Assembly: GCA_019828565.1 (NCBI GenBank)
Contig: JAHDYR010000067.1
Coordinates: 248,001 to 312,000, forward strand
Length of the DNA: 64,000 nt
Reading direction: 5' to 3'
Origin: Carpediemonas membranifera
Lineage: Eukaryota; Fornicata
Each line of letters starts with the position of its first letter. The stretch's first letter is position 1. The notes under the pieces are model-generated. The model searched no databases. It was not told where the DNA came from and was given only the letters and a program-made list of their open reading frames with translations. This document shows positions 40,201-54,100 of this stretch, one piece after another. Made by a program: the position numbers and the translations under genes.

Positions 40201-41930
40201 TCACAACTCGGCCCAGGGGTCGACGTCAACTGGAGTGATCTCCCAATGAGAAGTAGGTGCCTCGCACTCGACGAGCTCAGCCACCCCATCTGACACTTTT
40301 TCCACCCTGAACCACTGGCCGGTGGAGTCGCAAAATGAGTCAACCCATTTGTTACCAACCGCTGTTCTGCCAAATTCCGCCGCCTCAAAGGGCACACAGT
40401 ACTGCGCATCGTAGTCGCACAGATGAGTCAGGTCATCGCTGGCCCATGCAACAACTATGTAACAAAGGAACCGCTTGACCCTCTCTGGGAAGCGGAGCGG
40501 GGTGGGTGTGAGGCAGTTGGCGTCTCTACGGTATCCAGGTAGCAGACCCGACTGGGCGATCAGCGGATTACCACTGCCAGCAAACAGTAGCCGGCGACCG
40601 CTGAGGAATACGTTGATGGAATCATCAGGTATGATCCTGTCGACCCTGAAGGGCAGCTCCTCGAAGCCAGACATATCATTCTTGCGCCCGAGTCCCAGCC
40701 GGCCGTTCTTGTTCCACCCGCTGATCATCTGTCGATCTCCCATGGATAGGATGACAGTACCGTTCCATGCATGCATGATGTGATCTGGGACAAAGTGGGC
40801 ACGACGACTGGGTGGAAGAGGTGCCTGCTCACCTCCTCGACTGGGCCGGTGAAGACCATAGAATCTTCACCAGCCATGACAGTGCCGACCGAGGTGACAA
40901 TGAACGTCTGATTCTCTTTCGCAGACACATCACTAACCATCCTGTGCTTCTCCCAGGCGGGCAGGCTGGCCTCGAGCTCGGCGACTTTGAGACATGCGGG
41001 GAAGGTGAGGCGAGTCGGGTCGACAAACTCAGATGACTCGAACCCCAGCTGATTATAGTCGCTATCCCCCAGCCCCACAGGCCCTTGGGCGTCCTGGCAA
41101 TATGGGTGATCTCGTTGCTGTAGACTTGGAGGGCCCTGGGCATCCTGGCCCTAGTGAGGGCGGTGTGATTGGCACTGTCGAGCATGAAGAGTCTGCCCAT
41201 GTACATGCGGTGGTGGTAGCAATCGCCGTACTCTGTGTACTGATAGCTCTCGCCGTCCTTCTCTGCGACGTTCAGCGAGAAGAAGAACATGCGGCAGAGG
41301 AACCAGAGGTTCTTGCCTTCGGCCGTCAGAGCTTTGCGGACCCCGTCATGCATCTCGTTACCATCAGGCCGCTCTTCTCGAGCTTTCTGAAGCACCCTGT
41401 CCTCGAGGTCTGGGTTGGCCCCGCCACCCACCAGACACGCCCACACCGCGCCCTGGTTGAGCGTGTGCATTGCGTCCGGGAGCTCCTCGTCATCCACAAG
41501 CTCGACGTTCATAGACAGTGGCAGGCCGTCGGCGAGGATGGAGCGGGCGTGGTCGATGAGCACTTGCGCGCTTGGAGCGAGAGGGGAATGTCGGTGAGCA
41601 TGGCAAGGAGGGATTCGAGGGAAGAGGAGCTCGATGATGTTGCATTACTTTCAGTGACCTGGATTGAAGACATCTGCTCCTCAAAGTGTCTGGAGTAGGC
41701 GTGTTGGAGCAACGAGGGGATGTCCCCAGAGATGGAGGCTGTTGCGGTGAGCGAGACGCGGTATGCGGAGATAAGCGCATGTCTTGCACCTGTTGGCGAG
41801 GAAGTGGCGCTGCACATCGCTTCCAGTGCTCGGTTCGGAGGTTGCCCAATTCTGACAGAGAAGATTGCCCGACCGCCGACACCAGCTGCGAAGTCTGTGA
41901 GAGAAGTGAGACGACGAGCATCATAGCACC
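40201..41930 (-). pseudogene. RCC1-repeat-like protein gene with several frame breaks
   Basis: Four overlapping minus-strand frames form one apparent gene. The N-terminal part has FSVRIGQPPNRALEAMCSAT and SLESLLAMLTDIPL. Next come VLIDHARSILADGLPL ... VELVDDEELPDAMHTL ... NEITHIARTPKGLWG. The frame then switches (near 41077) to GLGDSDYNQLGFESSEFVDP, and again (near 40775) to MHAWNGTVILSMGDRQMISG and WNKNGRLGLGRKND. The G-x-x-x-N-x-x-GQLG-like blades (GLGDSDYNQLGF, GWNKNGRLGLG) are RCC1-type propeller repeats. The two inner switches need single-base changes with no room for an intron; the first (near 41560) could be a short intron. Either a decaying gene or sequence error. It ends in DVDPWAEL. 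Confidence 0.5.
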
Positions 41931-42116
41931 ATCCCGTACTCCTCCTCTGTCAACCAGGTCACTCCACCTCGGCGACACAGGATGACGATGATGTTACCGC
42001 CCACACTGATCAAACATCCTTAGTAACCTCTACCCTTCAGCTCCTTGAGGTCGAGATATCGGCCAGATGTTGAGATCTTTTTGTGAATCTCAGAAGCACC
42101 AAGCCAAAGTCTGCAG

Positions 42117-45100
42117 ATGAAGACCGCAGCGCGCATCCAACGATTGCATTGGATGCTACTACTGATTATATCCATGGTTTCGCTATCCTGTTCGTTGGCC
42201 TCGATCGATGTGGATCAAAACACGCTAATCAAGTTGTTTGAGCTGGGAATCGCCGGCTCCGGCCTTGAATCAGGCTTATGGATTCATATAGATACACTAT
42301 TTCTCGGCGCACCCGGCGATTCTGCCACCGGCGCCGTGCTTTACCAGAGTTTGCCGTCCTCGTCAGTTAGCTCTCTTGCCGTGCCTCCAGACTGTACCGA
42401 CAAGTTCGGCGGCAACATCGTCGGCACAGATAGCTTCCTGTTCGTCACATGCTCCTCGCACTCCACTGACGACATCGTCGTCATATTTGACCTATCCGAC
42501 TTGAACACCATTGTTCAGACAGACGCGTTCACCGTCCCTCTGGGCATGGCAAGCCAGATGAAGATCTCCCCGGACAGGTCCAAGTTGCTTCTAGCCTCCA
42601 CCACGTCTGCGTCGGCCATACTGTTCGACATCGCCGGGTCGACCCTGACCCTGCATGGTCTCCCCTTCGCCCTAGACGGGACGCCCACGCACATCGCCAT
42701 GGCCAACACACACGCGTACTTCAGCTGGGAGTTGGGCGCCACCGGGTATGTGGACGCTTACACCCTAGAAGGCCGCCGCGATGCGCGCCTGGCCCCCTTG
42801 TTCCCTGCAGCTAGCCCGGGACCGGCGGTGGTGACTAGTATGGACGCATGCATGTACACTGTGATCCTGGGGCTGACAGACGGCACTGAATACACTGTTC
42901 GCACTTTAACGACAACACTGGAGTACACCACGGACGAGGTACCCACCTCCACAGAAGAGTGGGCAATCACTGCGCTCACACCAACCTGCTCACTCAGCGC
43001 TGTTGCCCGGCTCGACGGCACCAGCACTGAATGCGTCCTCAGCTCTCTAGCGATGTCCCACACCGCCACCCCCCTGCCCCTGGTCAGTTACGAGCAGGAG
43101 GACCACACCTGCATGGGCCGTGTCGTCGCCCTGACAGACTCCTGGCTTGCCCTCTACGACCCAGTGAATGCGGTCGCCATGCCCGTCCGTTTATGCCCCT
43201 TTGGTTCCATCTTAGCGTCACCCGGCTATTACACTGCGGGGTCCACCTCATGCGACCTGTGCCCCTCCTTGGTGTCTAGCATCAGTGACATCAACGATTG
43301 CTCCGTCTCAGCCCAAGCACGCGACACCAACCCCGTCTTTACCGGAGTTACTGGCTCTGTTCCCCTCGTGGTCTCGGGCAACACGTATGCCAGGGCAGAC
43401 CCATCATATTCGGGTTCCTCTGGTGCGATTTACATAAGTAGCGTCGACTCCATTATCGCCGGGGCCACCTCACCGTCCGCCCTCGTGGGGACCAACTCCT
43501 TTGGCCGGTCCTTGTCTGTCAGCGATCACTATGCAGCTATTGGGACAACTGACGGTGAATTCATTCGCGTCTATGATACCCGAGTCAGCCTGACTGACCA
43601 TCTATTCGACATCCTGCCCCACGGAACGCCAACGTCCTTCGCCATGTCTGAGGTTGCGATTCATCCGACCAAGTTCATCGTCGCCGCGACGGCCATGGAC
43701 CCGACTGGTGTGGTACAAGTCTTCTTCGGGTCATCGTGGGTCGACACTCTGGTCCCCGCGAGCCCCTCTTCTGGGTTTGGGCACACAATGAGGTTTACTG
43801 AGAGTTTCCTGATAGCATGCGACTTCGAATCGACAGTTAACTTGGCCCGTGTATACCGGCTAACCGGCTTTGACTCGCCCGACGGCTCCTCTGCCTCCGT
43901 CTCGCTCTACTATTCCTTCCAGTCAAGTGCATCAGGCGAAACCCTGATCAACGCGGGTGGGACCGACGATTACCTGCTCCTCATCACAAGGACTGGCGCT
44001 CTTGAGCCGCGCGTGACCGTGTTTGATGTGGCCTCGACTTCCGAGATCAACAACCACGTCTTCGCATTCGGTGACGAGCCTTTCTTCGACTGTGACGTGG
44101 GCAGTGGCAGGTGCGCTATGGCCATGGATTCAAACGTGGCCGTGTTTGACCTCACTGTGCAGCCCTCGTCTACCCCTGGCGACCCGTTCTATCAGACGTA
44201 CGACCTAAGTTCGGCGATGGGAGGGGCGTCAGTCCGACAATTCGCGATCAACTCCAACGCAATGTTCTTGGCCGGGGACGACGCTGCGATGGAGGTCCGT
44301 GTCGACTTCACTGCCTGCCAGAAGGACCGAAATACACCGTACGGGCCCGTCGCCGCGTTCTACAGCCCTGCCTTCATGTCCTGCGCGCCCTGCCCCCTAG
44401 GCACGTACTCCCCAGGCTTCGAGGTCAAGTGTCGGCCAATACCGTACGGCGGCTCACCCGACGGGACCAGGAGCTCGGTCACAATGCAGCTGTCGGTGAC
44501 AACTGCCGACGTGGGCTTTGTTCCCCACTGCATCAGCGCCAAGAACCACGCCCTCGCCGCGGCTAGCTCGATGGGCACAGTCGCTGTGTTCGATGTTGAC
44601 TTTGCAGGACTACATGGACATGGACCGTTCTTGACCAAGCCAAGTTCTGTGGGAGCCAGTTCCTTTGGAACTGCCGTCGCGGTGACCGAGTCCGGCCACG
44701 TCATCGTCGGGTCGGCCTCCGCTACGGCCTTAGCCCATGGCATCTCCATCTTCGAGCTGACCCACGACTCCGCAGTTTACGTCCGTTCGTTCTTCAAGTA
44801 CATCTCCAGCTGCGAGTACGGCCGTATAATCGAATCACACGGCGACTACGTAGCAGTGGGTGCCCCCGGGTCTGCCTGCGAGGCTGTCGACGTCTACAAC
44901 ACGGCGGCCTGGACCAAGGCCTCAGTGACCGCCGCAGACCTCGCTCCCGACGTAGTCGCCGACTTCCCCTCCCACATCGCCATCGACAACGACTACGTCT
45001 ACGCCGCTTGCGATGACGAGTCCGACAATGGCATTGTGTACGTTCTCAGTGGCTTCGACGAGCCCGGCGCCATCCTCAGCAAGGTCGACGTCATCGAACC

Positions 45101-48100
45101 CAACCCCGGCCTCCCTTCAGGCTTACCGGTCCTCCGTCTCATCGCAGACGCCCTCACAGAGACCCTGTTTGTCCAATGGGAAGCGCCAGTGGACGTCAAC
45201 TACGGCATTTACCGGAGGGGCGGGGCGCCAGGCGAGGACGTGATGCACCTGGCGTTGGGAGACGCTATATCCGGCCCGCCGTTGTCAGTGAGCTACTTCA
45301 ACGGGGAGCTGCACTGGATCGATGCGGCCGGCGAGACCTTCACATCGAGCTCCGATCTGCTTGACGCGAGGAAGAGGTCCTCTCTATCCAACACCGATGC
45401 GGACACGGAGTTCAACGGCGAGTTCACCTACATTGACGGCCTCCCCATCTTCCACAGCGCGTCTGATGCTCACAAGCTCGGTGTGCTTCTGCCGATATTC
45501 TCGGACGCACCACCAGGCGAGGAGATGCTCGGCCCGGGGTACTTCAGGCCATGCCCCGACGGGTACTACTCGCCCGGCCACCAGGCGCTGTGCACCAAGT
45601 GCCCGCCGCACTATGCCTCGAACACTGGCCACACGGCCTGTGTCCCAGAATACACGGTCAGCACGGTGGACCCGGGTGTGGCGGTCACGGCGATCTCCAC
45701 GTACAAGGACGCCATGGCCGCGGTCTCCTACACTGAGGGCTGTGGCACCGACACTGGCAGCGTCTTCCTCCACGAGTATGACGGGACCGCCTGGGCTCTC
45801 ACGGAGACCCTCACCCCGCCTGCCTCAGGCTGTGTCGGCCTCGCTGTGGCCATCAACGACGACTGGCTCGCCGTCTCCTCCGAGTTCGACGACGGCCTCG
45901 TCCTCGTCTACTCCCGGTCGACCCTGGACCTTACCGCCTCCGTGACCCCCGCCGACGCAGGCACCGGCTTTGGATGGAGTCTTGCCCTTGCGGGGGACAG
46001 TCTTCTTGTCGGCGCGCCCACTTCTTCCACTAACGGACAGCCCGGCGCGGGTGTCGTCTTCGTATTCGAACACGACTCGTCGGGCTGGCCCACCGGACCA
46101 GACCATACTCTGACCGCCTCTGTGCCCCTCCGTTCAGAACGGTTCGGGGCCTCCATCGACGTCAAGGTCATGCCGGACGGCTCCTTTGCCGTAGCTGTCG
46201 GAACAGCCCCATCCTCCAACCCCGGATCAGTTTTTATGTTTGACACGCCCTCGTGGTCTGTTAGCCAAGCTGCCATCGGCACTGATCCATCCTTTAGCCA
46301 TGAAGTCGCCGTGATCAGCCACGACGAGCTCTTCACGGCTGGGAGCGACGAGGTCATTCGTATTCACTTCCATGACTTTATTTATGACGCATATATCATC
46401 GATAGCGCCGTCACCGCAGCTTATGGCGACGCTCTCGGGGCCTTTGGGGACCAGGTCGTCTCATCGGCCACGAGCTACTTCCTTTACGGCCACGACACAG
46501 GCGCCTTCACCGTCTCGGGCTATGAACCCACGCCGTCTTCGATGGGTGACGCTGGCTTTCTCTTCCCACCGAGCGAACGTCTCGTCGACAGCATGGGCTT
46601 CGGTCAGCCCGCCAGTACGATGGGCTCCGGCGTGATGTTCGCCACCGACGCGCAGAGTACAGCTATCACGTGCATCCACCCTACCTGCACCGCTGGCCAG
46701 CACGCAGACACATGGTACTCCTGCGCCGACTGCCCCCCGTACACTGTGGGTGACGGCCAGACCTGCGCCAACTACACAGCCCCGACATACGCAACGGCGG
46801 GCATGTATGTTTATGGGATCGCCGTATCGGACGAAATGATCGTGCTTGCTTCACCCGTTTCTCAAACCGGCTTTGGTGCCAGTGTATACACCTGGAATGA
46901 GAACTGGACCAGCAAGGTCTACCACCTCAACGACCCAGACCTGCGCATCGGCTTCGGTGTGGCGTTGAACGACGACTGGCTCGTGCTAGCGGCATATGAT
47001 ACGGTCGCTGCAAAGGGCTGCACTGTGGTGTACTCAAGAACGGGCTCAGCTTTCACTGACCAGACCACCATTGACACCTCGACCAGCAGCACGCCCCCTC
47101 TCGTGGCCCTTAGCGGCAACGACGTCCTCCGGGTCGACCCTACTTTCACCAGCACCAGCTGCGAGACCGTGGTGATCAGCTATACTACGGGATCCGGCTG
47201 GGCTCGGGCGTTTACCCCAGTTTCGTGGCCCGGCACCCCCACCAACATGACTATGACGAGCCAGCACTACGCCATTGGCTTCCCAGACGACGGCCTCGTC
47301 ATCACTGACTACAACGACGGCAGCTGGGGAAGTACCTCCTCCATAGATGCCGGGGTTGACCGCTTTGGACAGTCACTCGCTCTGGATGGCGACATGCTCA
47401 TGGTTGGAGCCCCAGACGCGTTCTACGGAGCAGGGGCCATGTACTCTTACAAGTTCGACGGGTCGGCTTGGAACTTGCGGGCCACAATCACCCCCAACGA
47501 CCCCGTCATGGACGGCGCCTTCCCATCCAGCATCGCCATCCACAACGGTCACGTGGCAATCGGCTGGGAGGGCTGCGCTATCGGCGACAACATCGGCTGC
47601 ATCCTGCTCTTCGACCGTGTCTCCCAAGGCGCCGACGCCGACAGCTGGGCCCAGACCGCGGCCTTCTCCCACCCCTCAACCCCGGGCGTGGGGGCATTCG
47701 TCGCGATCGGGGAGAAGACGCTCATCAGCATTGGCTCGTGGATGTCAGCGTTTGACCGCCCCACACTGACGTTGAACGCGCTGTGCGATCGAGGGTACTT
47801 CGCCGACACCTGGTACTCTTGCGCGGCCTGTCAGGATGGATACTACGCCACGGCCCACAGTCTGCGGTGCTCACTGTGCCCAGTCGGGATGCAGAGCAGT
47901 GCTGACCAGGGCGGTTGTACCCAAGTCGCCGAGTTGAGCTCAGTCGTTGCAGGAACCGCGAATGACGACAGCTTTGGCCACGCCCTCTCAGCTGTCAGCG
48001 ACCTGGTAGCAGTCAGCACATCTGTCGGCCATGCCTTCGTCTACAGGCACCTGGCGCGCCTCTCTTCTCCCTACATGCAGCTCGAGGCCGACCTCGCCCA

Positions 48101-51100
48101 CGGTGAAGACACCCTGTTCGGCGGTGTTGTTGCTATCAGTCTCACCTGGCTCGCTGTCTCGGGCACTGACATGATCGTCGTCTACCCAATGGGGTCCGAT
48201 TTCACGGAGTTCATCGAGTTGCCCATCGACTTTGCGGTGAACCGGATGCTTGTCGACGACGAACTCATTGTAGCCTCATCCAATGACAACCGCGTCCTGA
48301 CCTTCCAATATGACGGCACGACCTGGTCGGGCACCTCCCTCAGTGGCCCTGCATGGAGCAACTTCGGCGCCTCTATCGCGCTGACCTCGGCGTACCTCTT
48401 CATCGGATCCCCTGGCACAGACACCGTCAGTGTGTACGACAGGGCCGACCTGTCAGGGTCCCCGGTGGCCGTACACACCGCCGCAACTACCTCGGTTGGC
48501 TTTGGGTCGACTCTCGCTGCAGTCGACGTGGGATCTGACACTCGAGTCGCCGTTGGCTGTCCCCAGCAAGCTGTTGGGGCAGATATTGGGGCCGTACAGA
48601 TCTTCTCCTTCGTCTCCGCTGCGTTTGTGCTCGAGGCCGTGGTGTACAAGCCCGATGCCTCCATCCCTGCCTCCATGCTTCTTGACGAGACAGCACTCCT
48701 CGCCAGCGACCCCTTGGCCGCTGTGGGCGGTGAGAGCAGTGCTGGCGCCTTCTTCTCTTTCCAGTACAACGGGCTAGACGACCAGTGGCAGAGTTCTGTC
48801 GCTTTCACTGCTATAACACCCACTGCAAACGAGCAGGTCGGCCAGGCTATCGCGGCGGGCGACGCCTGCTTGTTCTACTCCTCAACCCCGACTGGCTCAC
48901 CCGGTAACGTCTACGTGACCTGTGCAGTATGCCCCGCTGGCCAGAAGCCCGTCTCCTGGCGCCTATGCGAGCCCTGCCCGGCCGGCATGTACTCTGAGGC
49001 TGGCTTGCCCGGGTGTCGCGCCTGTCCTGCTGGATACACCATCAACACCGACCAGACTGGATGTGACGCTCCATACACTGCCGAGAGCCACAACGCCCCT
49101 CCCCCCATCGTCGCCGGAGAGCTCGGCACGGTTGTCCGAATCCAGGGTGACCAGTTTTTCGCACTTTATGGCACAAAGACCATGACACCGAACGTGGAAC
49201 GGTACACCTACTCCTCTGCAACCAAGGCCTGGGAAGACGCTGGGATGGTTCTTAGCTCTTCCGCGCTTCCCACGCCCGCCGCCCACACCGCGTCATTCGA
49301 CGTCTCCGAGCATTGGCTTGCCGTTGGGTCGCCGTCCGAGGCGAAGATTTATGTTTACTCCAGGGCAGACGCGTCCTTCGACCAGCTCGACGCCCTCGAG
49401 CCGCCTGGTCTCGCTAGCCAACCCACTTCCTTTGGCTCGGCCATCGCCATGACTGATATCGTCATTGTCTCGGGCACTCCGGACACCCTGACCGGCCAAG
49501 TGGACGTATTCTCATTCAATGGTGCCCACTGGGAGCCGCAGTTCGTGTTCACGAGCTCTCTGGCCGCAGCAGGGGACCTGTTCGGGACTTCTGTCGCCAT
49601 CTCCCCTGACACCTCCTTCATCGTGGCATCTGACACGCTCAACGGCAAGGTATACGTCCTCAACTACACCGCTGAGCTCACAAGCATTGTCACTGAGTCA
49701 CAAACCATCGCTGGGTCCGAAAGCTTCGGCATGTCCCTTGCTGCGACAGAAACCACCATAGTTGTCGGTTCCCCCACAGCAACTGTGCTTGGCGTCACCG
49801 GAGCTGGGTCGGCCACGGTCCTGACCCTCGTCGATGGGGAGTGGACTCCTCTCACGACGCTCACCGCCCCCTACCCTGAGGCGGAGGGCTTCGGATCCTC
49901 GGTCGCCATCGATGAGGAGGACACTATCGTCGTCGGGGCACCTGACTTCGACAGCGGTGTCGGCAGAGTCCATATCTTCGCCTACGACGGGTCCGACTGG
50001 GCGTATGAGTACCACCTCGACTCTCCCGACTCGGCCACCGCATCATTCGGTGCCTCGGTCGCTTCCAACACCCAGTTCCTCGCAGTAGGCGCCCCTGCCC
50101 TCAGCACGGACACGGGCGGCCTCTCGATCATCACCCAGCCCTGTCCCGCATATGACACAATGTACATGGCCAGCTGGCACAACGGCTGCGAGAGTTGCAT
50201 CGGGCCCTATGTCTCGTCGTCTCCGGCCTCAGAAGGCACTTACTGCCCATTACCCCGGGCTACGAAGAGCTACGCGGCGGTCACTGGGTCCAATAAGGAG
50301 TATGGCTATGCCATTGCTGTCACTGACGAGCTTGTCGTCATATCTACCAGATTTGCCTCGACCGCTGACGGTGAAAATGTGGTGGAAGTTAAGACTGTTT
50401 TTGACACCACTTCTTCTAGTATTCCCAACGTGCGCATCGCCGAGTTCACCCAGGCCAGCATAGACTATGGCAAGGCCCTCGCCATCACCGACGACCGTCT
50501 TGCCATCGGAGCGTTCAGCTCTGTCGAGGTTTACCGTCGGGTAGGGTCGATTTACATAGCCTACGATCCCCTGGCGTTAACTCCGGCAGAGTCGTCGTTT
50601 GGGGATGCTCTCGCCATGTGGGGCGATTACCTCGTCGTCGGTGTTCCCAGCGCGGCTGTTGGTAGCATTACGGGTGCTGGCCTGGTTGTTGTATACAAGT
50701 TCGTATCCGATACAATCGTGCAGGTCGCCACCATCGACATGGCCGGTGTATCTGGCCGCGGGGCGGACGCCCTCGGCACAAGCCTCCTCGAGCACGGCGG
50801 CACGCTGTTCATCGGCGCCCCCGGGGCGAACACTGTCTTCGCTGTCGACGAGTCCGACTGGAGCACGATCACCCAGGTCATCACAGCCACCCTGCCCACG
50901 GCGACTGTCAGCTTCGGGTCATTCATGGCCTACGACGACGTCTACGACCTCATCCTGATCTCTGACCCCGATGCCGACATGTTTGGCACCGCCCAGGGCG
51001 CCGTGGTCGCCTTTGAATCAATCAACGGCGTGTGGACCCAACTCACCTGGATCCGCTCGGCCTTCTCCGACATGACACGGTTCGGCCGGCTTTTAGCGGC

Positions 51101-54100
51101 TTCCGATGGTTTCTTAGCAGCGGGCGCCCCCGCCGTCTTCCACGGTCCGGCCGGGTCGGTCGAGGTCATGGCTTTCGACAACAGCTCAAGGCGATATACG
51201 GATGTCCACTATGTAAGAGAAGAAAGCGACATTGGCAGCGGCCTTGCGATGCTCCCCAATACCCTCTTCAGGTCCAGAGAAGCCGGTGGTAACATTATGG
51301 CTCGAACCCGCGCCTGTGATGGAGGGTCATACGCCAAGTCATTCGCCGCGTGCGAGCCGTGTCTAGCAGGCCAATACTCTGCCACTAACGCCAGGGCCTG
51401 CATGCTCTGCCCGCCAGGGCAGGCGCCTAACGCCGACCAAGACGGATGTGTCGCCAGCGTCACCCTGCACCAGGTCTCTCTCAGCTCCGTGGGCGCGACC
51501 GAAGATTGGGGCGCCACCACGGCGGTGTACGAGGACTACATGCTCATGCTCGGCGACTCGGGGACAAAGGCGTACATCTTCATCCGTGGCGTGTCAGAGT
51601 GGATGCAGCTTAAGGAACTAAGGGCGTATTTAGTGGCAGACGCCGCCATTGACGGAAAATGGATAGTGCTAGCCGGCGGTATCGATGGTCTGCTCATTTA
51701 TCGGCTTGACCCACGCTCGGCCACGTTGCATAGCTCCTTTGGCACTGTTGTCTTAGAGTGTTTGAAGGTCGGTCTCAAGGATAACAACATCGCTGCTCTC
51801 GACGCCGGTAACAGCAATACTGCAATCCTCGGATACGACTCGACCGCCGACTCCTGGTCCCTTGACACCACCGCCCCTGTTTACGGAACAACCTTGGCAG
51901 TACACGCTGACTTATTCGCTGTGGGCCAAGGCACCTCAGTCAACATAGCACCCTGGCCTGCTGAGTGTGAAGGGGGCTATGCCAGCTGCGTCACTCCCCT
52001 CACGGTCGCTGGCTCTGACGCCCTCTTGATCCTGGACAACCTGCTCTTTGCTGCATCCGTGTCGATCCAGACTGTGGAGGTCTTCATCAACACCGGCACT
52101 GTCTCAAGCCCCGCATGGACCCTCGGCCAGACTTTAACAGAGCCGGAAGGCGGTGTTGTCTCGCTCGCCGCCTCCAACGGCATCGTGTTCGCGGGCATCC
52201 CCTCGTACAACTCCGAGGACGGCGCCGTGCGTGTGATCAGACGGGGCAAGGGCGGTGTCTGGGCGATCGAGGGCCTCATCACAGGGCCCGCCAACAACGG
52301 CGCTCAGATGGGCGCCAGTGTCTCGGCCACGTCCTCTTCTCTCGTCATGGGCGCACCCGCCACCGACCCATCCAGCTCGGTGCTCAGCAGAGTCGTTGTC
52401 GCCACAATGTTCTGTCCAGCGAATGAGTTCTCCGACACGTTCTACACGTGTTCCTCCTGCAAGCCGGGCATGGTCAGCAAGGCTGGCGCAATGCAGTGCA
52501 GCTTATGCGGCAGAGGAACGGCCCTGGCTCCGACTGGCGATGAGTGCCAGCCGCAGTTCATCGCCCAGACCATAACAGTCTCCGGTGGTGAATTCGGATC
52601 CAGCATTGCTCTCGGAGACAACCTGTTCCTCGGTGTCGACCACACCCAAGGCAAACTGCTCATGGCCCGCTTCGACCCTTGGGCCCAGACCTGGACTGAG
52701 TTCACCACGCTGACCGGCGCCATGACCGGCGTGACGTCTAGACTAATAGCGGCAGACGACTTCATCGTGTTCGGGGACCCGCACCACAGCACGGACTCGG
52801 GGAGGGTAGGGGTCATCCGGAGAGAAGGATACAAGCTCGAGCAGCCCGAGTTCATTGACCCGCCGACGTCTGATCTGTTCTTTGGATGGCAGATAGCTCT
52901 CAGTGGAACCACGCTCGTTGTCAGCTCACCCGGGAGTTCTTGGACCAACATCCTCATCTCCATTTACGACTTATCCGACGGCAGCGACATCGGCGCAGAC
53001 TACTACGGCGACTCGTGCCTTAATTTTGCAGTTTATGGCCGAATGATGGTCTGCTCATCAGACGCCGGGGCAACCACGGTCTACCCAGACTTCGCGGACA
53101 AGGACACTGCAGTCTCACTCACCCCTACGCCAGACACCGTTGCCGCCTCCATTGTGATCACGGACGACCTCATCCTCGTCGGAAGCCCGGACGACACATC
53201 TCACACTGCCAACGACGTGAGCACCGGAGCCGTGTACGTCTACCTCAACGACGGCGACACGTACCCGCTGAAGACTGTCATTACCACGCCCAACCTCGAG
53301 ACCGCGACCACCCGCTTCGGTGCTTCCATGACGATGCTCGACTCGACTACAGTCGCTGTCGGCTCCCCAGGTGACCCATACGACTCGAGCACTTTTGGAC
53401 AGCTGTTCTGGTTCACCTTTGGCATCGACTCCGAGCTCCGCTGGGCCGACGAGCTCGAGTCGGTCCCTCTAGCACATAGCAGGGATGTCTTTGCTGGCAT
53501 CAGCGCCCACACGTCGGGTGCTGTCATCGCTTACTCGTTGCCAGCCTTTGACAGCGTCAGCTTGTTCCACAGATCTTGCACCGCCGGGTCGTATCCCAAC
53601 TCGTTTGACTCCTGTGTCGCGTGTGACCCAGGAACGGTCTCTGCCGCGAATTCTCTCTTCTGTAGTCCCTGCCCTGCAGGTTTAGCACCAAACTCTGATA
53701 ACTCGGCATGCGAGGAGGTTCTCGAGGGAAAGATGCTGGATGTCGGGTCAAGGACGCTCTCGTTCTATGACGTCCACGCAGGTCTCGCCGCGTTCAAGCA
53801 CCTAGACGACGACACGCTCAAGCTCTTTACGTTTGACTCCGCAACCGGGTCCTGGACACACTCTGGGACAATCGCCCCGTCGGCCAGCCTCGACGGGAAC
53901 TGGGCAGTGGCTCAGCCGATCATCACGGACGAGCACATCATCGTCGGCAGCGGTGCTACTGCCACAGGGAGCGGGGCGGCCCTTGTTTACGACCGGTGGA
54001 GTCTCGATCTGGTCGACCAGATCCTGCCGCCGGATGCCAGCGTTGCATCAGCCTCGTTCTCATACAACGGTGCACGGGTCGACGACAGCCACGTCATCCT

